Below are positions 9,684 through 20,568 of a stretch of DNA of 64,000 nt, piece by piece (the stretch's first letter is position 1; each line of letters starts with the position of its first letter). The notes under the pieces are model-generated. The model did not search any database, was not told where the DNA came from, and saw only the letters and a program-made list of their open reading frames with translations. Source of the stretch: Ilyonectria destructans (Eukaryota; Ascomycota; Sordariomycetes; Hypocreales; Nectriaceae); the NCBI GenBank assembly GCA_020740775.1, contig JAHEWK010000007.1:310001-374000 (forward strand), read 5' to 3'. A program made the position numbers and the translations under genes.

Positions 9684-11048
9684 TCAACACTCCAGATACA
9701 AAGGGTCGCCAGCTGGCCCAGCTGCAAGCAGCATCATTTCCATAAATCCAGCTCCAACCTGCCGGACATTGTCGTGGTACTCGGCCGCATCAGGATAGAA
9801 CGCGCAGGTTGGATCTGAGCTACTCCCAGCGCCAAACTCCATGGTCAGACCAAACATACGACTCGAGCCGCACGCCAGCTTGCCGTAGTATCGTCCCATC
9901 GCGTAGTCGTTGCTCGCCCCTGATGTCGGGTACAAACCGACGGCCGGGTACGCGTCATAAGGAACAGTGCCTGCTGCCAGCATGGCCTTGACCATGACAG
10001 ACGTGACATCCTCCTCCGTCTTGAGATCTTCAGCGGTAAAGTACTCCTTGTAGACGCTATCAGGTGGATCTTCTCCCACATAGCCGCGCTTGCCGTCAAA
10101 AGCAGGGTTAACGAAGTTCTGCTCCAGCTCTTCATGACCGGCATCATCATCACCCCAAGAGTAAAGGATGCTTCCGGTGTATGAGTGCAGGTCCATGAAC
10201 CAAGTAATGTTCTGGTACTGGTCAAGCGTCCATACGACAGCTTCAGTCTCAGGCTCGGAAGCGGGACCCGTGCCATAGAAGACCTCGCTTGCTGGGTCGT
10301 CTGACGCGGGTGAGTCCGAAGCGTTGAGGTTGAAGGCCGTTTTGTAATCCCAGACGAAGTCGTAGTTGCGGTTCAGGTCAACTCCCACGTCACTTCCGTC
10401 TGCGGCGCCTGAAGATGATTCCATGTTGCGGTTCTTGCGCCAGCACGTATCTGTGGTTTGGTCATACGCCACGCCGTCGGGGTTTGTCAGCGGAAGAACG
10501 ACGATGCCCGCGGATAGAGCTGTCTTGACATCCTCAGCGCTGTAGTTCTTGCCGCCGTATGAAAGGCCCGAGCGAGCTTTGCGTGCAGCGAGGAGGTCGC
10601 CGAGGAAGTAGATGACATTATCCGGACCACCGCGCTCCCGCGCATGGATGCCGCTCATGATGAACACCCTAGGATTGTCGCCCACCACCGCGCCGTGTAT
10701 TTTTCTACCCTCGAATGTTTTGAAGGGAGGCTCGAAGAGCTTGACTTGGCGGGGATATCCCTTCTTCAGGCCCTTTAGGGCAGAGGTGATTTCCTTGACA
10801 CTCAAAACGGATTCGAGCTCACGTTCATTGACACCGAGTCCAACAGGTTTGACACACCCGTTAGCAAACCGATCGCCGGTGCCAATGGGAAATGTAGTGG
10901 AAGCTTGACGGCGGGGAATGGTTGAACGCCGGTCTGGACGGACACCAGTCAAGGCGAATTGGCGGTCAGCCTCGCGCTCTCCAGGCAGAAGACAGGCGTT
11001 GACAGAAGATGTAATGCCGAGCGCGGCAACAAACGTGGGAAACCTCAT
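9684..11048 (-). CDS. Secreted zinc metallocarboxypeptidase, M14 family
   Basis: 454-aa exopeptidase that removes C-terminal residues from peptides, probably outside the cell. The ATG at 11048 is chosen because it gives a signal peptide (MRFPTFVAALGITSSVNA); the open frame extends upstream to 11207 only as leader. Catalytic features are all present: zinc ligands H135 and E138 (GIHARE) and H288 (MDLHSYTG), the substrate-binding DLNRNYDF (224-231) and the general base E404 (LTMEFGAG). Residues 20-90 may be a propeptide with basic processing sites (RR at 40-41 and 46-47). Single exon. No functional partner is adjacent. Confidence 0.92.
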   Translation of the reverse strand: MRFPTFVAALGITSSVNACLLPGEREADRQFALTGVRPDRRSTIPRRQASTTFPIGTGDRFANGCVKPVGLGVNERELESVLSVKEITSALKGLKKGYPRQVKLFEPPFKTFEGRKIHGAVVGDNPRVFIMSGIHARERGGPDNVIYFLGDLLAARKARSGLSYGGKNYSAEDVKTALSAGIVVLPLTNPDGVAYDQTTDTCWRKNRNMESSSGAADGSDVGVDLNRNYDFVWDYKTAFNLNASDSPASDDPASEVFYGTGPASEPETEAVVWTLDQYQNITWFMDLHSYTGSILYSWGDDDAGHEELEQNFVNPAFDGKRGYVGEDPPDSVYKEYFTAEDLKTEEDVTSVMVKAMLAAGTVPYDAYPAVGLYPTSGASNDYAMGRYYGKLACGSSRMFGLTMEFGAGSSSDPTCAFYPDAAEYHDNVRQVGAGFMEMMLLAAGPAGDPLYLEC

Positions 11049-12342
11049 GTTGGCGAGTCTTGCTGATTTTGATCTGTGTGGTGATGGATATGCGTTGGAC
11101 CCAAGGGTGAAAGGAGCAGCAGTACAAGAGGCAGAATTTAGAGATGAAAGGGAAGGTCGTGAATCATATAAGCATAAAAATGTTACCAGGTTTCGATGCA
11201 ATGCCAAGTCTTGATGCTTATATCGACCTGCCTAAATAGGCAGGTAGGTATGTGGCATGCCGATCAAGCAACGGGCATTGATCAAAACGCCCCAAACAAA
11301 AGGTCATTGGGTTTCTCGTATTTCGAGTCTTGGCGGAATCTTCAGCATTGTCGCCTGGACCTTGAAAAATATCGAGGCACTGCCCTGAGCGCCACAGCTG
11401 GTGAGATTTCGCGGGGCTGAGCGAGAGAAGATTAACATGAAATCTTGTAAGACACTCGGAGAAATGATGGCTTTCTCATCGGTGTGACTAGAGAAAAAGA
11501 ATGAAAGGCAATTTGATTTTAGTGTTATTTAGGGATGACACAGTTAATCTCTTGCATATCTTGAGCTGGTTGATTGTCTCACCCGTTAGGCATTGTCTTC
11601 GATAGCGGATCCAATACTAGTCACCATGCCGTTTACTGTTGCACGGAAGCTGAAAGAATTCGGAAACATCACTTATTGCCAAATACTGGCTTTATTCAAG
11701 CTACAATGACTCTCGCGAGGTCTCAACAACGCCTCGCTATCCCGCTTGCTAGGTCAAGTCTTGCGGTGGTGAAAGCACCGAAAACTACGAGGTAAGCGGA
11801 ACTGGTTGTTCATCTCTCCTCAACTTGTAAAGTTTCAGGGTGAGTGCACAGCCCTGCGTAGCGGTTAGTCATGCACCCATTGTCTTTAATGCATTAGGAG
11901 TCGTTCCTAGTACTGTGTAAACCCTAGCCGTTTTTGGCGCAGACTTTGAGAAAGGTATAGCTGGATTCGGATGTCACGATGAGGGATCTACATAATTCTA
12001 GACACGTCAAGAGGAGTGCTGCGTATAGATAGAACAAGGATTATTGTAAGGGCTAGTGACACTTATATAAGAGACCCTATGAGGTGTTGGACGGCTTGTC
12101 ATGAAGAATTTAAGGGCTTTTATGCTTGTGGATACTGGGGAATGTGCGACATTAATAGAGCGCAGCGTGGGCGCTAACTTAATATATTCAGCTATGAAGC
12201 AGTATCTTGCGTGAACAGGAGCCGTGAAGGAGAGTTGCATCTTTCTCTCAAAGCAAATTTGGAAAAGAAAAAGTGGCCGAACAATGGGACTCCAAGAGGG
12301 ACGTCGATTTTTCATTCTGGAATTGGTGCCAGACAGACAGGA
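11049..12342. other. Long intergenic stretch
   Basis: No gene supported. The 102-aa reverse frame at 12007-12315 has no domain, signal or coding-like composition. The interval includes the carboxypeptidase promoter and leader. Confidence 0.5.
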
Positions 12343-12510
12343 TCATTTGCGTGACAAAATAGCTTCTGCTTCTTTCTCACGAAGCATATAGGTCGCGAGA
12401 CTGGGAAAGGTCCCTAGGGACCTAGGGAAAGCACTCGCGTCAACGACACGCAGGCCAGGAACGCCGTGGACACGGAAGTTGGAGTCGAGGACATCCGCAC
12501 ATTGATCATC
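12343..12510 (-). pseudogene. C-terminal remnant of a GMC oxidoreductase
   Basis: The reverse strand reads VLDSNFRVHGVPGLRVVDAS, then AFPRSLGTFPSLATYMLREKEAEAI and a stop at 12343-12345. This is the signature C-terminal segment of glucose-methanol-choline oxidoreductases (V-D-x-x-L-R-V-x-G-x-x-x-L-R-V-x-DAS-x-x-P). Upstream, the conserved catalytic His region and all of the FAD domain are missing or out of frame. Only about 55 residues survive. Confidence 0.7.
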
Positions 12511-12553
12511 CGAAAGAGTATATCACCAACGACATTCTGGCCGCTGACTCAAC

Positions 12554-12573
12554 TGAGGGTTAGGGTCAGGGTT
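12554..12573 (+). repeat. Short interstitial telomere-like repeat
   Basis: The text gagggttagggtcagggtta contains three imperfect TTAGGG-type units; TTAGGG is the usual telomere repeat of filamentous fungi. It lies just beyond the GMC remnant, next to the downstream end of the glyoxalase gene. With three units it could be chance. Confidence 0.35.
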
Positions 12574-12789
12574 AATCCTTGATGGTTTTGGCGCGATATT
12601 GCAAGGTGAGGAGAAGTTATGAGGCTGGCAAGATAGACAACCTTGAGGAAACAATTCCTTGAAAATGCTATTGATATAAGCAAAAACGAAGTGTGTGCGG
12701 AGAAGCGTATTTAACTAAGCCACTTAGTGCTCCTCAATCCTGTGAGAAGCTGAAGGTAGGGTCTTTAAGACACAAATCTCCAGTGCACA

Positions 12790-13528
12790 TTATTGATGTA
12801 GCTTTGACCCGTCATTGGGCATCGTTTGGGGTACAAGTTCCACTAGATATCCGTCCTATACTAAAATATTAGGTAAGATCATTTGTTTCTGTAGATTTGC
12901 GACTTACGGGATCTCGGACAAAAGCAATATTCTCGAAGCCAGCCTTGAAGAAGGGATGGACCTCACCTGCCCCGATACCTTTTTCTACCTCCCAACTATT
13001 GATAGGAATGGATTCCTTGGATGCTTCGCCCAGAGATTTAAACACTGACACACCGGCGGTTTCTAGTCGCTTCACCGCAGCAGGGACATCAGGCACAGTG
13101 AAACCCAGATGCCCAAAGCCGAGAGCAGGCGGTGTGTTGCCCGTGCTGTGGTATCCTTCTTCAGATTTCTCGGAGCCATGAATGTGGAACAGCTCCAATA
13201 AACCAAGAGTAAAGGGTAACTGAGCGCAGGTATCGCGAGAAAACTTGGCTGGGTCGGCTCGATGCTCTGGGGTTTGCGGGTAGCCCAGGTAATAAATCGT
13301 CATAGGCCCGGCATTCATAGTGAAGACGGTACGCATGCCCATCAGATCGATGTAAAAGTGCAAAGTTGCTTTGGGGTCCCTAATTCTGAGCATGAAGTGG
13401 TTAAGACGATATCCAGTTGTAGGGTTGTTCTCAGGCAGCGATTCCTCCGGGCGGGTTCCACCTGGAAGCAACGCGCCGACGGGGGCGAGTGGGATGGCAG
13501 GGGAGGTATCTTGCTCGTTTTGGGGCAT
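12790..13528 (-). CDS. Glyoxalase I-like (VOC fold) enzyme, two exons
   Basis: Model complement(join(12790..12855,12908..13528)), 228 aa. Exon 1 gives the VOC fold: YRLNHFMLRIRDP (about 40-52, ligand His44), FYIDLMGM, LELFHIHG, GFGHLGFTVPDV and AVKRLETAGVSVFK. Exon 1 runs straight into a GTAAGT donor after FVRDP. Splicing out 52 nt to the acceptor at 12856 restores DGYLVELVPQ, the conserved end carrying the last metal-binding Glu of glyoxalase I. Without splicing the protein would lose that ligand. Expected role: glutathione-dependent conversion of methylglyoxal to S-lactoylglutathione in the cytosol. Related VOC activities are possible. Confidence 0.88.
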
Positions 13529-14341
13529 GATAGTGATGGTTGCCTGTCCAGGGAACTTGATGATGGCAGAAACGACAAAAGGATGAATGTGATTGAAGCT
13601 CTGAAATTATGTAACGATGTCCTTGCATTTATGCCTCGCAAGACACGGACATTAGGGTAAAATGAGTGGTTCTTAGAATAGCCTGAGCCGTCGGCGCGGA
13701 GCGCAAAGAGCACCGAACGCCGAGTGAGTTTCACTGGGATATTGGATACGAGCTTTTACGAATATATGAAACTCAATATCGGTATGCAGATGTAGAGGAA
13801 TATCTCAGAGCGCTAGCAACTTCCCTTTTCGAGACCATGTCACCGCTCCTTTGCAATACTCCGGCCGGTTGCTGTCACAGCGGCGCGACCACGGTGCCGA
13901 GGCCGAATGGGTGACACTTACGATTGCGGGTCTAGCTTAATATTAGAGTGCCGGGAACATGGATATTGGTCAAGACCGAGACTTGTGTCTTGTTTGGAGA
14001 CATCTAAGGATGGCGTGAGGCAGCATGGTTATGCTTAACTCAACCCTGCAGCTGGAACAGAGGGTAAACTGGGCTGCAGAGAGTCGTGCCGTTTGCGAGC
14101 GCTTCCCGGTTGTCATATGATGAGCAGTTACGTGTTGTGAGGTTGTAAGAGATAATCGTCTGTATCATATTAGTTACTGGAATACTATCTCAACAGCTCT
14201 TAGGATTTGTGATCTCCATCGTTTGCAATGGTGTAACTGACATCATAATGATGTACGTGACGAGGGCTGGCATTTCTATCTAACTGTTGCTGACGGCCGC
14301 TAATCGCCCATGAGCTGTAGCCTGTAGACATAAATTCTCGT
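13529..14341. other. Intergenic stretch
   Basis: No gene supported. It should contain the promoter of the glyoxalase-like gene (-) on its left side. The reverse frame at 13342-13734 overlaps that gene in another frame and is a shadow. Confidence 0.5.
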
Positions 14342-15849
14342 CTAAATCTTCTTATTCAAGAAGACCTGATATGGTACCGCATACTCCATCCCAGGCGAGA
14401 AGCTTCCCTCAAACTTGGGCCGCGGCTTGCCTAGTATCTGCGCCTGAAGCTTCTCAGCTGACTTTAGGAACCGCGCTTTGATGTCCTCGATGTTAGACGC
14501 GCCGTCGGGAAGTATAAGCTTGCCATGCCGCTTTCTCCACTGCCCTCCAACCAGGACAGCCTCAATATCGCTGGGGTGCGAATGCATCACAACTGCTGCC
14601 ACGGGATCGCTCCAGCCCAGCATATTGTACGAGTCACCTCCGAAGACGAGCAGATCAGCCTTTGCACCCACTCGCAACACACCGACATCGTCACGGCGAA
14701 ATGCGAGACCGCCGGAGCGAGTCATGAGGTGGAACGCCTGCTCTACTGTCATGGGCGTCGTGCTTGGAAGGCGGCGGTTGTGCGTGACCTGGTTGAAGAA
14801 CTGCTCGCGTACTCGGTGGAGATAGAGCCGAGCCTGGATCGCCATGTCTGCGGCGCAAGACCAGGGGTTGTCGACGCCCAGTGCAGTTTGATCGAGGTTG
14901 TATGCCGTCGCGGTGAGGTCTGTTCCCCAGAGCTGCTCGGACAAAGGCGTGGTGGAAACGTAGACGTTGTGCTTTCGCATGAGCTGCGTTTCGTCAAACA
15001 CGTCGAATGCTGCATGGGACAGCACGAACGGGGTCTTGGAATTGGAAAATGCTCCCAGTGATTCCAATCTTCCTAAAGTACTCATCGTGTAGTAGGGCCC
15101 CGAGAAGTGGCTCGTCACAACAGCAACATCTTCCGACCTAAGTAGTCCAAGTCAGCGAGAGTCAGCGAGGACAGCAAATTGGAGACACACTTGATGAGGT
15201 TGACCACCGCGTCGGTCGTCTCCGAATCAAAGCGCCAACCGTCGTAGCCAAGCCCAAGATACACGTTGGAACTGGCCAGCTTTGGTTCCTCGCGTAGCTT
15301 GTGAAACATGCTGATCTGTTCAAGCGTTCCAGGGAAATCTTGGCGACAGCGTGAGTAGTCTTGGATGGCAAACGCAAACCACGTCCGAAGACCAGTCTCG
15401 AGGCTGCCGCGGAGGTATGCGTCGGCCGTTTCTTGGTTGAATGATGCCGTAGCATGTTCCAGAACCGAAGTTGTTCCTGCGTCTAGCATCTCGTATTGGC
15501 TGACCAAGTGGCCCAGATACACATCTTCCGCAGTGAAGTCGTCGTAGCAAGTCCCAGCCCACCCATATCGGACGAAGAACTCGGCGATGTGGCTGTTGGC
15601 CGCGAGGGTCCTGTAGGCGGTTTGCCAGCCGTGATGGTGAGTGTCGACGAAGCCAGGGGAAATGATTTTGCCCTTGCCGTCGAATCTCTCTGCATCATCG
15701 GGTATGCTGTGATGCTCGCTGCTCGGAAAAATGGCTGCGATGGTGTCGCCAGCAATCAGGATAGATGTGTCAGCCAGGGACTTGAAACTATCGTCATTCT
15801 CGTCGTACGCAATTACAGTCGCTCCTTCGATTAGAATATGGTGTGTCAT
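14342..15849 (-). CDS. Amidohydrolase, TRZ/ATZ (chlorohydrolase/deaminase) type, two exons
   Basis: Model complement(join(14342..15137,15191..15849)), 484 aa. The 53-nt intron joins LIK to SEDVAVVTSHFSGP, restoring one frame. Features are a small N-terminal beta segment (HHILIEGATVIAYD), the metal motif PGFVDTHHHGW with H71 and H73, a SHAAFDVFDE segment with a further His, the GVDN Asp strand and the C-terminal KADLLVFG...VLVGGQW sheet typical of the metal-dependent hydrolase superfamily. Fungal members hydrolyse or deaminate ring compounds such as s-triazines, guanine or cytosine analogues. The substrate here is not readable. The glyoxalase-like gene on the same strand is about 0.8 kb away with no obvious functional link. 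Confidence 0.88.
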
Positions 15850-17553
15850 GGCAAGCTACGACTGAGTTGATCAGCTGGTATCGTGTGAAAATGGTGCAGA
15901 ATGAGTTCCCAAGTCCAAGGTAAACTAGATATCGGCGTTGAAGCTGTAATGATGAAAGTGAGTTGGGAACGACAGTATTGATGGTTGTGGAAAGACGTTT
16001 ATTGCCCATGCTTCTTCCTCCCGGCCATATGTAAGAGCACGACCCCCGAAGGAGAAGGAAGTGTCGATAGTATCCACTCTCGGGATGGGCTCGGCCTCGG
16101 TCCTTCATTATGCACCGAGCCGACGTGGTTAAGCGACAAAAGATGGAAGAGCATGACTACGACCGAGCACCATAACTGGCGCTAATACACCGCTAATTCA
16201 CGAGGTACTTTTATACGAGTATTTCTCCTGAGCATGTCATCGTGACCCGTCAGCCGGAGCCAAGCGGGCAGTCCTCTACGTCTCTGAGGCCGAAGGCAGT
16301 CGGCTTTCACTATCTATCGGAGCAACCTCAAAATAAAAGTCCATGTGTGGTACTATTAATAGATCATTTCTATAAATAAGCTGCTTCTTGAGATGAAGGT
16401 TGGTGTATAATAACCTTATTGCTAAGCTACTGTCTCTGCTAGTACTAGGTGTAGCACTTACTGTTTGTCTCTACTGTCTGTCTCTACTGTATGGCTTTGA
16501 TCTATCTTATGGTATTGAGTATGGCTAAGAAAACCAAATACAGCAGGAACTTCATATAGTTGGGTCGGACGTATTACCTGGCCCAATTGTGTTTTATTAT
16601 TATGGTTGTTATTTATAGCTGCAGCGGATGCATTATATACCCCAGCGCAGGTCCGGCGTACCAGAACAGTCTGCCAGCTGCCTGCGGCCGGAAGAGTGGG
16701 GCCCGGCTCCGGCCAGTTTTTAATATTCTGGCTCTTGTTAACTACGCGAGGGGGGTATTTAAATCTTGCACCCGGCTGTCATGACTCTCTTTTTCCTCCT
16801 TCTTCAGAGCCTTGTGGGTTAACCTCTCCCCCCCTCTTCCTGCCGCGCCAGTAGTATTTCCAATTAGGGTTTGTGTCGCTAACATAATCATGTTGCTAGA
16901 ACTTTATCGACAAGTTGGTATTCCTGCCTTTTGCTTGTAGTGCAGTCTCTGATTTCCTGTAGCCAGGACAGCAGTAGCAACAACAATAACAAGAGTATAT
17001 TCCTGCTAAATTCCCGCTGCAGCTACCCGTGCTGTAGCTGACTTACTAGACGACGATAAAGACGACGACGATTATTCTAGAAAATATTGTCATATGAAAA
17101 TGAATATAAAAACCTCTAAGAATATTAATATAAAATAGTTAATAGAAAAGAGTTAGCCTTACTAAGAAAATTATAGGTAGAATCTATTAGCTCTCTAATT
17201 ACTGCTCTTATACTATAGAAATAACAATAGACAAGGGGGCCTTGATCTGATGGTTGTGTATGGCTTAGAAGTATCGTGATTTAAGCCCCGATATTTAAAA
17301 GCGTGTAACTGGAGTAGTCGGCAAGATTTACTACGGAAGGCTAGCCTGATTTGACTTAGCTGTCTTGGACAATGCGATTTACTACAGAAGGCTAGCTGAA
17401 TTTGACTTAGCTGCCATCGATAACATGATAAAAGGCAAGCCACCCAAGTCTTGTCTCGTGCTCGGACTTCTCACTTCACCAACAACCGAATCCTTGGTAG
17501 AACTTAAGCTGCAGGCCGAAATTAAGAAGCAGCGACACATTCTATCCACGAAA
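15850..17553. other. Long gene-free, partly AT-rich stretch
   Basis: No gene supported. Composition shifts from ordinary near 16000 to AT-rich at 17040-17220 (TATA and TTAATA runs), as in RIP-affected DNA. A GC-rich block at about 16640-16720 breaks the pattern. A short tandem repeat at 17325-17413 is listed separately. Confidence 0.5.
17325..17413. repeat. Short tandem duplication, ~52 bp period
   Basis: The words gatttactac-gaaggctagc and tttgacttagctg occur twice (about 17325-17361 and 17376-17413) with few differences, upstream of the short-chain dehydrogenase gene. Confidence 0.75.
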
Positions 17554-18414
17554 ATGGCGCCATCCGGGACTCAAGACACCATGAACGTTCTCATCACGGG
17601 GGCTAATAGAGGTATTCTCTCCTTTCTCGTGCAGTTTACAGGGTTGATTGTTGCCTAAGGAATTGGAAAGGCTCTTTTTCAGGCTTGGGCATGTAGGCCC
17701 GATCACACCGTAATTGCCGTCGTACGGGATCCTGATAGCGAGAGTTCCAAAGCGCTGCATTCTTTTGCCTTTGGACGGGGCAGCAGAGCCATACTGGTCA
17801 AGATCGACAGCGCCTCCGAGGCAGATTTCCCTACGGCCATAGAAACCCTCAGATCGCAGTACGGCATTGAGAAACTAGACCTAGTCATTGCCAACGCAGG
17901 CATCTCAAATTACTTTGGAAAGGCGACAGTTACCCCGGTTCAGCAAATGCTGGATCATTTCACAATCAACGCCGTTGGCCCCCTGCTCCTTTTCCAGGCG
18001 ACGTCGCGTCTGCTGTCGGCATCACCAACGCCAAAATTTGTCGCCATCTCGTCTGGCGCTGGGAGCATCGGGGGCATGGATAAACTAATGGTTGAGAACA
18101 CGGCCTATGGCTCGTCCAAAACGGCGTTGAACTTTATCACTAGAAAGATCCACTTCGAGAACTCATATTTGATTGCATTTTCTATCAATCCTGGCTGGTT
18201 GCAGACAGATGTGTGTTTCCTGCAACATCACATAGGAACCCGTGCTAACTGTTGATAGCTAGGGAATCATGCAGCCCAGAGTTCGGGTTTGTCAGAGGCT
18301 CCGGTTGCTGTAGAAGATGGTGTAAATGGCATAGTTAAAGTCATTGACAAAGCAACGAGGGAGAAGACATCGGGAAGGTTTTGGTCTTGGGATGAGCAGG
18401 AACTTCCATGGTAG
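17554..18414 (+). CDS. Short-chain dehydrogenase/reductase, three exons
   Basis: Model join(17554..17611,17660..18210,18259..18414), 254 aa. Two 48-nt introns are needed: the first restores TGANRGIGKAL (cofactor-binding TGxxxGIG, about residues 15-25), the second restores QTDLGNHAAQ near the end. LVIANAG replaces the usual NNAG. Catalytic Ser in ISSGAGS and YGSSK (Tyr-x3-Lys) are present. The second intron has a textbook gctaac branch site. This is a classical NAD(P)-dependent oxidoreductase, close in layout to the csgA/C-factor-like fungal family; substrate unknown. It is grouped with an EthD protein, an Hsp31-like protein and a Zn2Cys6 regulator. Confidence 0.9.
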
Positions 18415-18575
18415 CGGTGAACACGAGTAGAGCCTGTTCATTAAGACATCATAGGCGCAAGTATGACATGATTTCACAACAAGTCTCTTGAAATAATACC
18501 ATTGACTACCCCCCTGCATTTGCAAGCTTGACACAACAAAGTATCACCCCAGGTTCGCAGACCGGATGACGTTCC

Positions 18576-18893
18576 TCAGTGCAGAACTTCACCGAGGAGG
18601 AAAATGGCCTCCTTGTTGCTGAAGTTCGAGACATCTCCCATGATTTCCGCCACTTCAGGCCCAGCGAAGGCGGCCTGGACTTGGCCCGCATTGTCCCAGT
18701 TGACAACTGATCCAAAGGCGTAGAGGGAAGGCGAGCCATCTAGCCCGTCAGTGAACTTTGTGGCCGACCAGCTGGTGACACCGTATTTTCCCCAACGCTC
18801 CTGAATCATGGGCATGTGCTTTGCGACGTAGTAGTCGATGTCGTATTTGGCGTCGGGTTCATTGGGGAAGACGACGGTGACGGTGAAGGCCAT
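18576..18893 (-). CDS. EthD-domain protein
   Basis: 105-aa single-exon protein. It starts [29 protein letters not shown], the EthD pattern of a first beta strand, F-D-x-x-YY-x-x-HMP and then a helix (IQERWGKYG). EthD proteins are small ferredoxin-like dimers. They occur beside bacterial ether-degradation genes and in fungal polyketide clusters as decarboxylases or cyclases. The flanking short-chain dehydrogenase (+) and Hsp31-like gene (+) could be functional neighbours, but nothing in the sequence proves it. Confidence 0.88.
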   Translation of the reverse strand: MAFTVTVVFPNEPDAKYDIDYYVAKHMPMIQERWGKYGVTSWSATKFTDGLDGSPSLYAFGSVVNWDNAGQVQAAFAGPEVAEIMGDVSNFSNKEAIFLLGEVLH

Positions 18894-19347
18894 TTTGGAT
18901 ATGAATAAAAGATGAGAATATTGTTTTGGAGGAGTAATGGAACTTTGCGATGAGGATGAAGCTGTGTAGCGAATGATACGATCGTGGCTATAGACGAGAA
19001 GTGGTTCGAAACACTTGACTTGGTTGACCGGAGTTTATACCAATTCACTTCTCGGAAACGCCGACATTTTCGGCGTTAATTGATTACATGGTCCTTGTGT
19101 TAAGTCCGACGGTAAATCTTGACCCACAAATGACTTCATTCAGGGCCATGATTTGGTTTGGCTAGTCAAAGTCAAAGTTTTGCGAAGCCATGGACCACAA
19201 GCACGGGGGCCCTCCGCATACGCCTAGCTCCGAAAACCTTCGGTATTAAAATGAACGCTCTTCTCGTCTTATTTTCTCTCTAGTAAACCAACACCTTCAA
19301 TATCCTACAAGTTGAATAGCCACCAGCGTTGAGCGCACCCATCTACC
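18894..19347. other. Shared promoter region between EthD (-) and Hsp31-like (+) genes
   Basis: A 454-bp divergent intergenic region with no gene. Either gene could be controlled from it. Confidence 0.5.
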
Positions 19348-20115
19348 ATGTCTGCCAGACCGAAGCTGCTCGTCGTCCTCACGTCCCAGGATGTTATCCC
19401 CACGCGGGATAATATGAAGACTGGTTGGTATCTCCCTGAGCTAGTCCACCCGTACAACGACCTCGTCTCTCATGTCGACCTCGTCATGGCTTCCCCAAAG
19501 GGAGGCGAAGCCCCGATTGATCCCTACTCTATTGAGGACTCCAAAGATGACGAGGCATGCCGAGAATTTTTGAGAGAGAAGGAGCATCTCTGGAAACACA
19601 CCATGAAACTCGAAAGTTTTCTAGGTCGGTCTTCAGACTATGCCGGTATCTTCTTCATCGGTGGCCATGGCCGTAAGTCCGCTTGTGCCTTCTTTCCTTG
19701 CTGAGACTCTAACGTATCCACAATAGCCATGTTTGACCTGGCCGTGGACAGCACATCTCATGCACTGGTTCGGGAATTCTACGAGTCCGGCAAGATTGTC
19801 TCAGCTGTCTGTCACGGCCCTGCGGCCCTGGTCAATGTCAAGCTCTCGGATGGGACGTATATGGTGAAGGACCAGACAGTCACGGGGTTTTCGAACGCCG
19901 AGGAAGATGCCTATAAGTTCACCGATGCGATGCCTTTCTTGCTTGAAGATGAGCTGCGAAACCACGGTGGAAAGTATGAGAAGGCGGATCAGTTGTTTGG
20001 CGTCAAGATGGTTGTTAGTGGGAAGAATGGGAATCTTGTGACTGGACAGAACCCACCGAGCGCCGGAGTTATCGGCAAAACTTTGGTGGAGGTGATTCAG
20101 AAGCATCAATCCTGA
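19348..20115 (+). CDS. Hsp31-like DJ-1/PfpI protein (glyoxalase III / chaperone), two exons
   Basis: Model join(19348..19672,19727..20115), 237 aa, the length of yeast Hsp31. The 54-nt intron (GTAAGT...CTAACG...ATAG) joins IFFIGGHG to PMFDLAVD. The nucleophile elbow AVCHGPAAL gives Cys137-His138. Glu31 in GWYLPELVHPYND is the third member of the triad. Hsp31-type proteins detoxify methylglyoxal without glutathione and act as stress chaperones in the cytosol. That fits loosely with the glyoxalase-fold gene elsewhere in the window. Confidence 0.92.
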
Positions 20116-20568
20116 GCGATAGAGGGAAAAGTGTGTTCTAGAAGGTCGCAATTGAAACATTGACGTCTTGAACCATCTAAACCTGAGCTGCGTGTGTACC
20201 TTGCCATTGAACCATGAAGCTGTCGTCAGCTTTCCCACCAACTAAGCTAATCGGGCTAGCCTTCCGGAGTTGTCACGTTATTTATTTACTCCATACGAAG
20301 CTATGCCAAGAACGGGACTTTTCCCCACCAAGAAGTCGGTAAAGTTTCTTCTCTCTAACCTTCCAACTGATAAAACGCTTGGCCCTTAACGGAATGGGCT
20401 GTTCTAAACTCCGGATGGCTTTCCTTTTCCGTTAAAGAGTGGCCTCTCCTCCAATTCAGCCGATCACTATCATCCAGATTCAATCCACTTCGGCCACCTC
20501 CATCTTTCCATGCTCTTTGTTTCGCCAGGTACAAGCCACGCCAAGTATACAGTACTGAACTAAGTACC
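20116..20568. other. Intergenic stretch
   Basis: No gene supported; it should hold the 3' end of the Hsp31-like transcript and the promoter of the next regulator. Confidence 0.5.

Noticed and set aside
12007..12315. 102-codon reverse frame
   Set aside because: No domain, signal peptide or family resemblance; amino-acid mix like random translation, and no neighbour supports it.
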